A DNA stretch of 64,000 nucleotides from CAYOFF01 sp964403415 (lineage in GTDB: Bacteria; Patescibacteriota; Gracilibacteria; Absconditabacterales; Absconditicoccaceae): positions 496,001-560,000 of the forward strand of contig CAYOFF010000001.1 of assembly GCA_964403415.1 (NCBI GenBank). Direction: 5' to 3'. The position numbers and the translations under genes were made by a program. Of this stretch, positions 54,799-64,000 are shown piece by piece. The notes beneath the pieces were generated by a model, which did not search any database, was not told where the DNA came from, and saw only the letters and a list, made by a program, of their open reading frames with translations. Position 1 is the first letter of the stretch, and every line of letters begins with the position of its first letter.

Positions 54799-55722
54799 AT
54801 GGCTCAGGAGAAAAAATCTTTTGCATATTGGTTCTGGGTGTCGTTTTGGACGATCTTAGCGCCAACACTGCTGGCAATTTTTTTGGATGCCACAGGAAGA
54901 TTGGATAGGCTTTACGCCTGGTATGCTGGGGTTCGTGATCTCCCAGTTATGAATGAGATGAAAGACGATTTTTTGACTGGTGCGAAATTGTACGGTCAAG
55001 AATACGGGCCGAAAGTAAAAGCGTTTTATGCTTCGCTTTCTTCCTCCGTAGCTAAGTCTTTGTCGTCGTCTAGATCACGAAAAAGTGGTCCCAGGTACTG
55101 GGACAGAGAAAAGGTAAAATCTGACTTGGTGTCCGTGTTATCTCGCGGGAAGCGAGGGAATATGGATGCATACCTGGATTACATTGAAGAGTTTCGTCAA
55201 CTCGCAATTGACGAAATGAGACGTACTGGTATTCCTGCATCTGTTACGCTCGCTCAGGGACTTCTTGAGAGTGATGCTAACAGAAGTAGGCTCGCTCGTG
55301 TAGCGAAAAACCACTTCGGGATTAAGTGCCGTGCCCGAAAAGGTTTCAAAAATGACGGCATCATCGATGATGAGGACTTCAAACCTCATTCGATGTGTAC
55401 AGGGTGTCTCCAGGCTAATGACGATAACATTTGGGATCGTTTTGAGATGTATGAAGAGGTGTCGGATAGCTATCGGAGGCACAGTATATTGTTGCAGCAG
55501 GGGAGGTACAAATGGCTTATACCTAAGTATCAGGTGGGGCAGATGTATCGAATTCCTAGGAATCTTTACGGGAAAGATTTCGTACCCTATTATGCTGCTT
55601 GGGCAGTGGGGTTGAAATCTAGTGGCTATGCTACTTCTGGTAGCTATGCCGAAAAAATTACCCTCATAATTGAGTATTATCAGCTTTACCTGGTAGATTA
55701 TGAGGTGCTGGAACAAGCATGA
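54799..55722 (+). CDS. Membrane-anchored glucosaminidase-type wall hydrolase
   Basis: A 307-residue protein with an N-terminal membrane helix (YWFWVSFWTILAPTLLAIFL), a serine-rich linker, and a glucosaminidase (GH73-like) domain from about residue 120: MRRTGIPASVTLAQGLLESD holds the catalytic glutamate, then KNHFGIKCRA, YRRHSILLQQGRYKWL, and the GYAT..SYAEKI end. It would cut the glycan strand of peptidoglycan. All 20 glycines are GGN. It stops at TGA. Reading on as glycine would run about 420 bases through the next gene in another frame, so TGA is probably a true stop here. Confidence 0.85.
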   Translation: MAQEKKSFAYWFWVSFWTILAPTLLAIFLDATGRLDRLYAWYAGVRDLPVMNEMKDDFLTGAKLYGQEYGPKVKAFYASLSSSVAKSLSSSRSRKSGPRYWDREKVKSDLVSVLSRGKRGNMDAYLDYIEEFRQLAIDEMRRTGIPASVTLAQGLLESDANRSRLARVAKNHFGIKCRARKGFKNDGIIDDEDFKPHSMCTGCLQANDDNIWDRFEMYEEVSDSYRRHSILLQQGRYKWLIPKYQVGQMYRIPRNLYGKDFVPYYAAWAVGLKSSGYATSGSYAEKITLIIEYYQLYLVDYEVLEQA

Positions 55723-55753
55723 TTTTTCTTTCCAATATACAAACTCAAAAGTT

Positions 55754-56356
55754 ATGAACAGATTATTAGCATCAGCTCTCTTTCTGGGTCTCGCTATTCT
55801 TGCGATATTCATTTACCGGGGACGAGCCTCGAAGGATTCGGACATTCTGTCTGGATCGATCCAAAGCACCCAAAACCTTTTTACACCGGACACTGATGAT
55901 GAATCTGTCGCGACATCTGCGGATTTACCGACGGTTACCCCTCGTGGAAAATCCCGCGTAACGACAAAGCAAAAGTCAACCCAAACCTTCATTCGGCCGA
56001 AAGATGTTACAAAAACTTACGGAGATGAAATTGTAGAAACAGAAACGGAGGCGGTAAAACGCAGACTCCAGGAGTCAGAAGGAACAAAGGCGATACGTCG
56101 ATCCTGGAAGGCGGGTTCTGTTGCTGCGGCGACGCGTCCAAAATCTAACACGGCAGGGGGATTTTTTTTAGACGATACTGAGGAAGAGCTGCCGGATGCA
56201 ATTAAGGATTGGGAAGCAGATGTGAAAAAAAATCGTGGCAAACCGAAGCCGAAGTTGGAATTTGTAGGAAGACGCCCGAATGTAAGTGAAAAAAGCGTTC
56301 CGCCCGCCAAAACGGGCAATGCCCAATTGAAATTTCTCGGGAGGAGCGAAAATTAA
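55754..56356 (+). CDS. Membrane-anchored disordered protein
   Basis: A 200-residue protein with one N-terminal helix (LLASALFLGLAILAIFIY) and a long charged, low-complexity remainder (TEAVKRRLQESEGTKAI, then KKNRGKPKPKLEFVGRR). About thirteen glycines, none TGA; TAA stop. It starts 31 bases after the glucosaminidase, likely in one operon, and may be a partner at the membrane. Two short echoes, KLEFVGR and KLKFLGR-like (QLKFLGRSEN), occur near the end. Confidence 0.7.
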   Translation: MNRLLASALFLGLAILAIFIYRGRASKDSDILSGSIQSTQNLFTPDTDDESVATSADLPTVTPRGKSRVTTKQKSTQTFIRPKDVTKTYGDEIVETETEAVKRRLQESEGTKAIRRSWKAGSVAAATRPKSNTAGGFFLDDTEEELPDAIKDWEADVKKNRGKPKPKLEFVGRRPNVSEKSVPPAKTGNAQLKFLGRSEN

Positions 56357-56387
56357 AATGACCTTTTTAACGATCAATCTGTATTCA

Positions 56388-56417
56388 GACCGGGCCGGCG
56401 TAACACGCTGGTCCGGT
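56388..56417 (+). terminator. GC-rich terminator-like hairpin
   Basis: 14-base-pair stem GACCGGGCCGGCGT / ACGCTGGTCCGGTT (three G-U pairs) with a 2-base loop, followed by CCTGTTTTGG. Confidence 0.65.
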
Positions 56418-56466
56418 TCCTGTTTTGGAGAAAAAATTTCTGTACGGTTTATATTTGCGTGGATAC

Positions 56467-57615
56467 TTATGGCATAATTTTTGCAAATACTCCTTCGCAA
56501 GGCAGTCTTTCTCTATCTTCCAGTGGTTGAGGACGGATATATCCAGTGAATGCGACAGATGCTACTGAAGATGGGAGAGATGTTGAGTCTGGATGAGAAC
56601 TTGGATAAGAATTTGCATAAGATAGGAGATAGGTGCGGAGATAGGACTGGAGCCATGCGTTTACGCTTTGGGCATGTGGGACGATTTGTATGGAGGTGAT
56701 GCCATGATACAGGAGATGTTGATATACGATCTGATAGAGTAGGGGTAGGCGAGGTGTATTTTGAAGATCATTCTTCCCGGGTTGTGCTGTCTCAGATCGT
56801 GTAAGAGCAGCATTTTTGTTTCACTGAAACGTTGATGGTGCATCTATGCATCCTAGAGGAAGGTACTGCTGAGCTGCGAAGAGGGGAGAGACGGTGGTTG
56901 TGACAATACCGATGGGTATGACAAGGGTTGAGCTATCCGTGCACTGATCAGGAAAGTCTCTGCAGTTTGCACCACTGGGTGGCATAGGGTCTCCTATGAG
57001 AAGCTTGCCTGAGAGGCGTACGTGTCCGGCAATCAGTGCATGGGAGTCTGTAGTAAAATCTGTAGGAGAATCTGTAGGAGAATCTGTAGTAAAATCTGTA
57101 GGAGAATCTGTAGGAGAATCTGTAGTAAAATCTGTAGGAGAGTTTGTAGGAGAGGCTACGGGAGAGGTAGTACGAGAGCTAGGAGTTGTACAGGTGAGCA
57201 GATATGGTTGTGTAACCCTGTGTGTAGGATCGACTATGGAGACGATTATATCTAAGAGACGTACTCTGCGTTGGTCGATCTGTGCGCTAGAAGCGGCATA
57301 CCTTTGGCGAGTTTTGGTGAATGCCGCTAATATGAGATGTAGACGTTGTGTCTGCTGCAGATTGTCTGTGATAATTTCAATTTCGTGCACAATCGCTTGA
57401 ATGATAAGGAGATCTGGGCAAGCGTATGCTGTGGGCAAGAGAGGAGCCTGCTGAGTGGTACGTACTCGTTGGTGGAGACTTGTATCAGGGATATTCTCTG
57501 AGGCAGCGGCAGTCGGTCGGGATGTCTGAGGGATGGACTCTAGGAGCATTGCTGAGAGTATACTTAGGAGGATTACGAATGCTGTCACGGTGCGCCATAT
57601 GTAGCGTATGGGCAT
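56467..57615 (-). CDS. Secreted threonine/serine-rich protein with SPTD repeats
   Basis: A 382-residue protein with an N-terminal signal or anchor (RTVTAFVILLSILSAMLL). The middle has tandem SPTD and SPTDFTTD repeats (about 57040-57160). The frame crosses TGA at 56821 and ends in TAA at 56467. Cysteines in the second half (GANCRDFPDQCTDS) may form disulfides outside the cell. No catalytic domain recognised. Confidence 0.7.
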
Positions 57616-57836
57616 GAGTGAGTTGAACTACTAAAAGATATGCACTATATGCGTTTTGGATGTTGGTTTCAAGTGCCTAATTTGGGTAGTGGTGTGATAT
57701 ATGGCTTTTGACGTATTGTTTTGTGTGTTTTGGAGTTGATTTTTTGAGGTAGGTTGGTATGTTGGATGGATAGAGTACTCATGGATGATGTGCATGAAAT
57801 GACGTGAATATTTATTTTGTGAGAAGGGATACTGTA

Positions 57837-58247
57837 ATGTTGTATCAGAAATATCCGGGGAAGTCGTTGAGACATATTATTGGAGGACCGTTTATTTGGG
57901 CACCATTGCTGTTTGCATTGATTTTGGATCTCTTTGTGGAGATGTACCAGTACGTGTGTTTCCCGCTCTATGGACTCGAAAAAGTGAATAGGAGAGACTA
58001 TATCTCGATATGGGATAGGCCAAGACTCAAGTACTTGACCTGGTATCAGAAACTACGATGTGCGTATTGCGGCTATATGAATGGTGTTTTTGCGTATTGG
58101 GGAGAAATTGCACATAGGACCGAAGGGTATCGGTGTGGTATCATTCATCAAGAAAATAATCTCAAAGGCCATGAATATCAGCATATTCACTGATTTACGC
58201 CATTTGAGAATGAGCAAGCATTCAACGAAAAATATAAGGTACAGTAA
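57837..58247 (+). CDS. Small membrane protein with cysteine pairs
   Basis: A 136-residue protein from the ATG at 57837, preceded by AGAAGGGA as ribosome site. One membrane helix (FIWAPLLFALILDLFVEMY) is followed by KLRCAYCGYMNGVFAYWGEIAHRT and YRCGI, a likely metal-binding knuckle. One TGA-Gly at 58191; TAA stop. Function unknown. Confidence 0.7.
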
Positions 58248-58250
58248 TAC

Positions 58251-58703
58251 CTATTCGTGTGTATAGAGTTGGTGAGTCTTGGAAAATGCTCACTGTGTGT
58301 AGTCTTTGATGGTGGGCAGCACTCGATTTGCTTTGTAGGTATCGGTATTGTCTGGGAGTTCGCTGATTGCGTATCGTCTACACTCCATGACTTCTTCGGG
58401 ATCGAAATGAAAGTCGTGAAATTCTTTGCGGAGATGTACCTCAAAGAGATGTTTGCAGGTGGCTTCTGGTGAGTCGTGCAGGACGCCTATTCTTTTGTAG
58501 GTGTAGAGCTCTGGTCAGATGCCGGTTTGTTCAAAGACTTCTCTATGAAGAGCTTCTTCAAATGTTTCTCATTCGTGGATTTTCCCCCCAGGGAGGCTTC
58601 GTTTCCCTCTATGCTTCTCTCTGTTGAGTCTTTGGAGGAGTACTTTGCTTCATCGAATAATAATAGCACAGGTAGCAACGGGGACCTCGACGTATGAGCT
58701 CAT
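58251..58703 (-). CDS. Nudix hydrolase
   Basis: A 150-residue hydrolase, starting MSSYVEVPVATCAIIIRG. The Nudix box runs through LPGGKIHEGETFEEALHREV and FEQTGI, with glutamine at one of the usual glutamates (REVFEQ for REUxEE). It ends in TAG, 4 bases from the convergent membrane gene. The standard code would stop at residue 17. Confidence 0.85.
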
Positions 58704-58807
58704 ATATGCATCATAGCAAATAAAACCTAAGAAATCAGTAGGTATTGCATTGGTGATATGATTTTTTGATGCGTTTGCAACGTCGCGTAAGGGATGAGAA
58801 GTTATGC

Positions 58808-59557
58808 TTATGTAAGCGCAAAGATCCATATGAGTATGCCGATATTTGTACATACAAACACAAGATAATATATCCGGAAACGTAGTTTTTTGAGGGATAT
58901 CTGTGCGGTTGTTTGCTGCGTGAGGGTGACCGCCTCTTGGTGCTGATGGTCTATGGTTTCGTGGAGGTGCTTGAATGAAATTTGCACAAGCTGCGTAAGA
59001 TTGTGGTAGTATGCTGTACTGTCTTGTGTAATGCTTCCCTGGAGGCGGAATATAAGCTCTTTGAGCTGGTCTGCTTGTGTGACCTGTGTACTGAGTAGTG
59101 ACTCAGGGAGCTCTTGGAGGTGTTCTTCGAGATCGTGAAGCACGTCTTCCATAATATCCATTCTTGTCAGGATGTCGTTCATTTGCTCGTAAGTGACTGT
59201 TGTGCTGGGGTCTTCGGTATAGCGTGGGGGAGTAATAGTTGTAGAAATGGTATCTGAAAGTGCATCTATATGCGTACGATGTTGTTCGGGTAGTGGATGA
59301 GTTGTAGGGGATGTTATGATTTTTTTGGCGATATTCTCAGTGGATGTTTGGGCTTTTTCGTGTGTTGATGATGAGTCTATGTCTGCATCTGCATATTCGC
59401 TTAGCGTTTTTTCGATATCTGCTACGTTGAGAAAAAGTTTGTTGTTTATCTTTTTGGTGGAAATATGCTGTTTATTGATGTAATTGTAAAATGTCTGTCT
59501 CGTCTTATCGTAGACCTTTACAGCTTCATTGATTCGAATAAAGTCAGACTGTGCCAT
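58808..59557 (-). CDS. HTH protein with coiled coil and C-terminal membrane helix
   Basis: A 249-residue protein. Residues 1-50 look like a MerR/excisionase-type winged helix (IRINEAVKVYDKTRQTFYNYI, then KKINNKLFLNVADIEKTL). A Thr/Ser-rich linker, an acidic coiled coil (MDIMEDVLHDLEEHLQELPE) and a final membrane helix (YYLVFVCTNIGILIWIFAL) follow. A DNA-binding domain tethered to the membrane suggests a sensor or chromosome anchor. Ends in TAA. Confidence 0.7.
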   Translation of the reverse strand: MAQSDFIRINEAVKVYDKTRQTFYNYINKQHISTKKINNKLFLNVADIEKTLSEYADADIDSSSTHEKAQTSTENIAKKIITSPTTHPLPEQHRTHIDALSDTISTTITPPRYTEDPSTTVTYEQMNDILTRMDIMEDVLHDLEEHLQELPESLLSTQVTQADQLKELIFRLQGSITQDSTAYYHNLTQLVQISFKHLHETIDHQHQEAVTLTQQTTAQISLKKLRFRIYYLVFVCTNIGILIWIFALT

Positions 59558-59929
59558 GAATATCTCTAAGCAAAACAGCGGGGCTTTTGTGGTGAGGATA
59601 TACTATCAACCTTTTCTATAATTGCAATGAGTTTTCGTTTTTCCTATTGACATTGATATGCTAAAGGTTATTTACATCTCAAGGATAAATAAAAAGTGAT
59701 GCTCCAAAAAACTGTTTCTCAAAAAACATTTCCAAAAAATTCATTTCAAAAGAGTTGGGTTCATTTGTGTACCGGTTACGTATTGTGTTACATTGTTGTC
59801 CACTCATTGTAAAAACACAAGGTATTTTCACTCCTCACGTGCTAATTTTGTTTGTTCCAAAACTACTTTTTTGTAGGTATTTTTGGTAATTTGGAAAATC
59901 TCATTTTTTTATACTTATAGGTTCTATCT
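59558..59929. other. AT-rich intergenic region upstream of the adhesin gene
   Basis: A 372-base region between divergent genes. Short A-rich direct repeats of the type CTCAAAAAACATTTCC / CCAAAAAATTCATTTC occur near 59715-59745, and TTTTTTTATACTTATAG lies just before the gene. No ORF or RNA is supported. Confidence 0.5.
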
Positions 59930-62900
59930 ATGACTACGTTTCGTGGGAAGAGAACATTTTTTGCTATTGCTGCTATTTTTGCAGTACTTTTTAATTCGCT
60001 TTCTAACTTTGCTTTCGCTGTAAGTGATACAGGCGAGGGTGCGTGATCTGCGGCGGTTGTTGCAGAGGCGCAGAAGGCACAACCTGCGGAGGCTGCTCCA
60101 GTAGAAGCAGCGCCAGTAGAAGCAGCGCCAGTGGAGACTACTCCAGTTGAAGCTGCTCCTACAGAGCCTGCTCCGGTTGAGGTACAGCCTGCTGTTGAGA
60201 ATCAACCTGAGGTTGTTGTTCAGCCAGAAGCTGCACCTGTTGCAGAACCAGTGGCTGCACCTGTTGCAGAACCAGTGGCTGCGCCTGTTGCAGAACCAGT
60301 AGCGGTGCCTGTTGCAGAACCAGTAGCTGTGCCTGTTGCAGAACCAGTGGCTGCACCTGTTGCAGAACCAGTGGCTGCACCTGTTGCAGAACCAGTGGCT
60401 GCACCTGTTGNNNNNNNNNNNNNNNNNNNNNNNNNNNNNNNNNNNNNNNNNNNNNNNNNNNNNNNNNNNNNNNNNNNNNNNNNNNNNNNNNNNNNNNNNN
60501 NNNNNNNNNNCAGAACCAGTAGCTGCGCCTGCTCAGGCACTCAAGACGCCTACGCCGGCAGCTGATACTAACTTGCTGTCACCACTCAAGGCGACATGTG
60601 GAGTTGCTTGAACGCCAGTATGTGGTTCTGATCCTACAGTAACGCTTACCTGTACAGATCCATCTGCTACGCAGTGGATGTGCTCAAATACTGTGAATTG
60701 TGTTGCAACGATCTCTAATTTTGACGGATCACAGCCTACACAAGGATTGGAGTTTGATGTTCAATTAAATGGAGGTGTTGCTGGTCCGATTGGTAATATC
60801 ACAACAACCAATGGTTTTGTGTGTACACTTACCAATGGCGGTACAACGTTGCACTGTCAGGGTGGAGTAGTAGATGCTGGAGCAAGTTGCTCGCCGGCTA
60901 CTATCGGATTTCCAGTTCTTTTGAATCAGTGCGCATGTGATGTTCAGAAAGTACTTTCACTCAATGCATCAGTTAGCGCATCAAATGATGTAAATAAGTT
61001 CAATAATAGTGTACATCCTACGTACAATTATAAGGGGGTACCTTGTGGGCCAGTATGTACTGATCCATTGTCACTAACTCTTTGAAGTCATACGAATGGT
61101 CAGCAAGTAGGTACGCAGACAGTTGTTATTTCTGGTATTGTTTCACCTGCTTCAAATGTTAGTGGTGTTACGGTAATTTACGGTGCAGATATGTCAAATG
61201 GTACGACTGTACAGGCAACTGTTGTTGGAAATGTATGGTTTGCTACTATAACGCTTCAAGCTAATGGACCTACAAAAATATGGGTTAAGGCAGTTGCTAT
61301 AGATCCAGATTGTCCACCTGCGTTTATTGATTATTATACGTTGAATTACGTGCCAGTAGCTGCATGTACGTCAGGATTGGATACATTGACGGCGAGTAAT
61401 ATGTATAGTGGATATACAATTACTTCAGACTTTTTGTTTCTGTATGGGAATGCATCGCCTTACCTCAATGTAGATAATGTAGAGGTAAGCGTAAATGGTG
61501 GAGCGCCTATGCCTGCTTTGATCTATGGTCAGGGTTCATGGTCATTGAGCCTTTCTGGAATATTTCATACAGGTGCAAATACTATAGAAGTAACGGCGTA
61601 TTCTCCTGATACAGACTGTCCACCTAAGAAAATCAAATGGACGATCTACTATCAGCCTGCGGCTCCAGTATGTACTGCTCCTTTGGGATGGATCAAGATT
61701 TTGACGCCACCCTCTGGTATGATTGTAAATACAGGTACAATGACCGTAAGTGGTCAGGTAGCATGAGGTAATTATACGTCAGGTGTGACGGTTGTGGTTA
61801 ATGGTGTAGCGCAGCCAGCGACATTGGGTCAAAATGGTAACTGGTCTGCTACTATTACGTTGCAGTCTGGAAGTAATACTGTGGTAGCAATTGCTACATC
61901 AGTGGATCCATTGTGTAATAATGTCTCTGATACAGCAAAGTATACATATTATGTACTTCCTTCTTCTGAATGTACTGCGCCGTTGAGTTCGTTGAATATT
62001 TCATTGCCTGCAACTGGTAGCGTCTTCAATACACCGCTTACGACAGTCCAGGGTACGGTGGCTCCTGTAGCTAATGTTAGCCAGGTACTTATAAGAGTAA
62101 ATGGCGGTGCATGGATGTCTGTTACGGTAGATGCGCTGGGTGCATGGTCTAGACTTATTGGATTGACTTCAGGTGCTAATGTGATTGATGTAAAGGCATC
62201 TTCTACAGATGTAGATTGTTCAGAGATGACGGCGTCTACGACAGTATACTATACGCCTACACAGTGAGACCAGTGTACTGCTCCTGTAAATAGCGTAGCT
62301 ATTGTACAACCAGTAAGTGGAACAGTTTATGCAAGTCCATTCATTTCTGCACAGTGATTTGTTGTTCCAGCTGCTAATGTCAGCCAAGTATATGTTAGAG
62401 TAAATGGTGGTACATGGATGCTTGCTTCATTGAATAGTGCCGGTGCATGGTCTAGACTTGTTGGACTTGCATCAGGTGCAAATCTTATTGAGGTTAAGGC
62501 TGTTTCTAATGATATAGATTGTCCTGCTTCTGTTAGCTCAGTCACCGTCTATTATAATCCTTCACTTGACTGTGATGAGTGTACAACGCCTATAGAATGG
62601 GTCAAGTTTGTTTCTCCTGCAAGTGGTACGGTGGTTGCAACACCATCAGTTACTGTCAATGGTATGGTCTTCCCAGTGGCTCATGTTGAGAGTCTACAGG
62701 TGAGTCTCAATGGTGGTGCATGGACAAATCTGACGTTATCAGGTAGCTGGTCAGTAACCCTCAATGGTCTTCTTAGCGGTGCTAATAAGATCAGTGTAAG
62801 AGCGGTTCCAAAGAATGCTACGTGTGATGTAAAAGTAGATACAATTACTGTCATATATACGCCAACTACGGGCAACCAGTGTATGGCTCCTGTTACAAAT

Positions 62901-63770
62901 ATGCAGTTTACAAGTCATAGTGATGCGCAACTTGTCTCTGGACAGTCAGTTGTTGTGTCTGGAACAGTTGCTTCTGGCGCACTCGTGAAGCATATCGTTG
63001 TTTCTGCAAGTGTAGGATCTCCCGTGGTAGCTACGATCAATGGTAATGTATGGTCGGCAGTTGTTGCGTTGCAGTCGGGTTTGAATACTATTACTGCGAC
63101 AGCTACACCAGTAGATGCGTTATGTACGACAGTACAAGTTACTAAGATTCTCAAAACTACAACCGGGACGGATACGACATGTGAGGCACTGATTGGATTT
63201 GAATTCCTCGCTGGAGGGCAATCTACAACAGTAGCTGATGCAATCTCTACGTATGAGATCAGAGGTAGAGTGAAGACAGGAACAACAGTACTATACGGAA
63301 CGAGCGTAGTCGCATTGGATGCAAACGGAAATTTCAGCATGACGGTGACGCTTAGCCATGGCACAAACACATTTACATTTGTCGCTGTCAATGGTGCTTC
63401 GTGTACAGTTACGAAGACGCTTACGATCGTAAGAAATCAAAACTACGGAGGAGGTTGAGGTGGTGGATATCATCGTTATGGTGGTGGAAATAACTACTGT
63501 AGTGATGGCATCACTAGACATGGTGAAGAGTGTGACGATGGTAATATTACCAATGGCGATGGATGTAGTTCAAGATGTACATTGGAGGCTCCTAAGAAGG
63601 TAGGTACCAAGTTTACAGTAAGAAGAATTAGACAAGTGCCTCCACCTATAGCAAGAAGACCTTATGCTCCATTGGTTCTTCCTTATATGCTTCCAAGAAC
63701 GGGTGCTGATGTAAGATTTGTAGCCTTGCCAGCAAGAGTTGCAGTAACGGCAAGTGCAATAGTTAGGTAA
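59930..63770 (+). CDS. Large repetitive cell-surface adhesin with LPRTG sorting motif
   Basis: A secreted protein of at least 1200 residues; its length is unknown because of the N gap. A signal peptide (FFAIAAIFAVLFNSLSNFAFA) leads to Ala/Pro/Val/Glu repeats (VAEPVAAP, 24-base units) that span the gap. The frame differs across the 100-N placeholder, so the true gap length is not 100. Then come about eight Ig-like modules of 90-100 residues, each opening C.APL or similar and ending in a D.DCP-type cysteine. A glycine run, a Myxococcus-type cysteine motif (HGEECDDGNITNGDGCSSRC) and the end MLPRTGADVRF plus a moderately hydrophobic tail follow, resembling a sortase signal. TGA-Gly throughout; TAA stop. 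Confidence 0.88.
60220..60410. repeat. 24-base tandem repeat encoding VAEPVAAP
   Basis: At least eight near-identical units of GTTGCAGAACCAGTGGCTGCACCT before the gap, with one partial copy after it. Repeat collapse explains the assembly break. Confidence 0.9.
60411..60510. other. Assembly gap (100 N)
   Basis: Exactly 100 N, a usual scaffold placeholder. It sits inside the VAEPVAAP repeat. Confidence 1.
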
Positions 63771-63826
63771 AAATTATAGTTATGTAAGATATCGTTGTAC
63801 ATAGTACTTTAGATAGTGTATTATAT

Positions 63827-64000
63827 ATGACAACACGTTGGGTGTGAACTACTGCATTGTTACTTCTTTATATGGTATGTTATGTGCTGTATGCGAAGAC
63901 AGGTAGTGATGTGGTAGTTCGACTCATATGGCTATCAGTGGCATGACTTGTAGGATATATGCCGTGATACCGAATTACGAGTATATGGCTTGCCTCTGAT
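63827..64000 (+). CDS. Membrane protein, 5' part (cut by window edge)
   Basis: An open frame from ATG at 63827 to the edge, with two helices (TALLLLYMVCYVLY; LIWLSVAGLVGYM) and three TGA-Gly codons. Too short to assign. Confidence 0.55.

Noticed and set aside
1..64000. tRNA genes, including a UGA-reading tRNA-Gly(UCA)
   Set aside because: No T-arm and acceptor combination other than that of the tmRNA was recognised; a covariance-model scan would be decisive.

Overview
The window reads as a bacterial chromosome fragment that uses genetic code 25, with UGA read as glycine. This code is known from the Candidate Phyla Radiation lineages Gracilibacteria and Absconditabacteria (SR1). Under the standard code nearly every housekeeping gene here breaks into pieces. 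The breaks fall at conserved glycines: the MGPKG segment and GGM tail of GroEL, the second P-loop of Der, the zinc ribbon of NrdR, both alpha repeats of a Ca2+/cation exchanger, and the Nudix boxes. Read with TGA=Gly they become full-length proteins ending in TAA or TAG. The tmRNA tag also ends in TAG. Coordinates below join these pieces. A run of 100 N (60411-60510) inside a repeat suggests a metagenomic scaffold. I cannot name the genus.

Layout. 1-4 kb: dnaE (partial), a DEAD-box helicase with an RGG-like tail, and three small zinc-ribbon genes. 4.2-13.6 kb: an amidase-SpoIID fusion, an AbiEi-like protein, trxA, metG, a VirD4-like ATPase with a C-terminal S1 domain, a RelE-type toxin module and dcd. 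13.6-27.8 kb: a VWA-like membrane protein, valS, a large unknown protein, nrdR, an RsuA-type pseudouridine synthase, rlmE, der, ybaB, tig, a secreted protein, a ferredoxin, a GNAT and mscL. 28-43 kb: groES-groEL, tmRNA, Nudix, archaeal-type aspS, a 2H phosphoesterase, GNATs, DUF4256, truD, SRPBCC, a cation exchanger, a cupin, an AstE-like hydrolase and a single-chain pheS. 43.5-64 kb is surface-rich: a 1767-residue PA14/PKD/beta-helix/esterase protein, a membrane protein, an RhlE-like helicase, a cold-shock protein, a glucosaminidase, a threonine-rich secreted protein, and a large Ig-like adhesin ending in an LPRTG motif.

Two regulatory systems stand out. aspS and pheS (both minus strand) are each preceded by a promoter, a short leader ORF and an intrinsic terminator. 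The pheS leader has six consecutive Phe codons. The aspS leader has three consecutive Asp codons in an Asp-rich peptide. In both, the end of the leader ORF can pair with the 5' arm of the terminator, and it can also form an upstream protector hairpin. This is the arrangement of classical ribosome-mediated attenuation, with the codon bias matching the amino acid of the downstream synthetase.

The second anomaly is a scattered set of nine genes (2974-4023, 23276-23482, 35842-36033, 42913-43266, 53600-53989, 54799-56356) with about 53 glycines and no TGA codon. Three end in TGA, and for two of these reading on would overrun neighbouring genes. Most have a GC-rich hairpin downstream. They look like standard-code genes embedded in a code-25 genome. 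They include two small paralogous families: zinc ribbons and MTYxQLL proteins.
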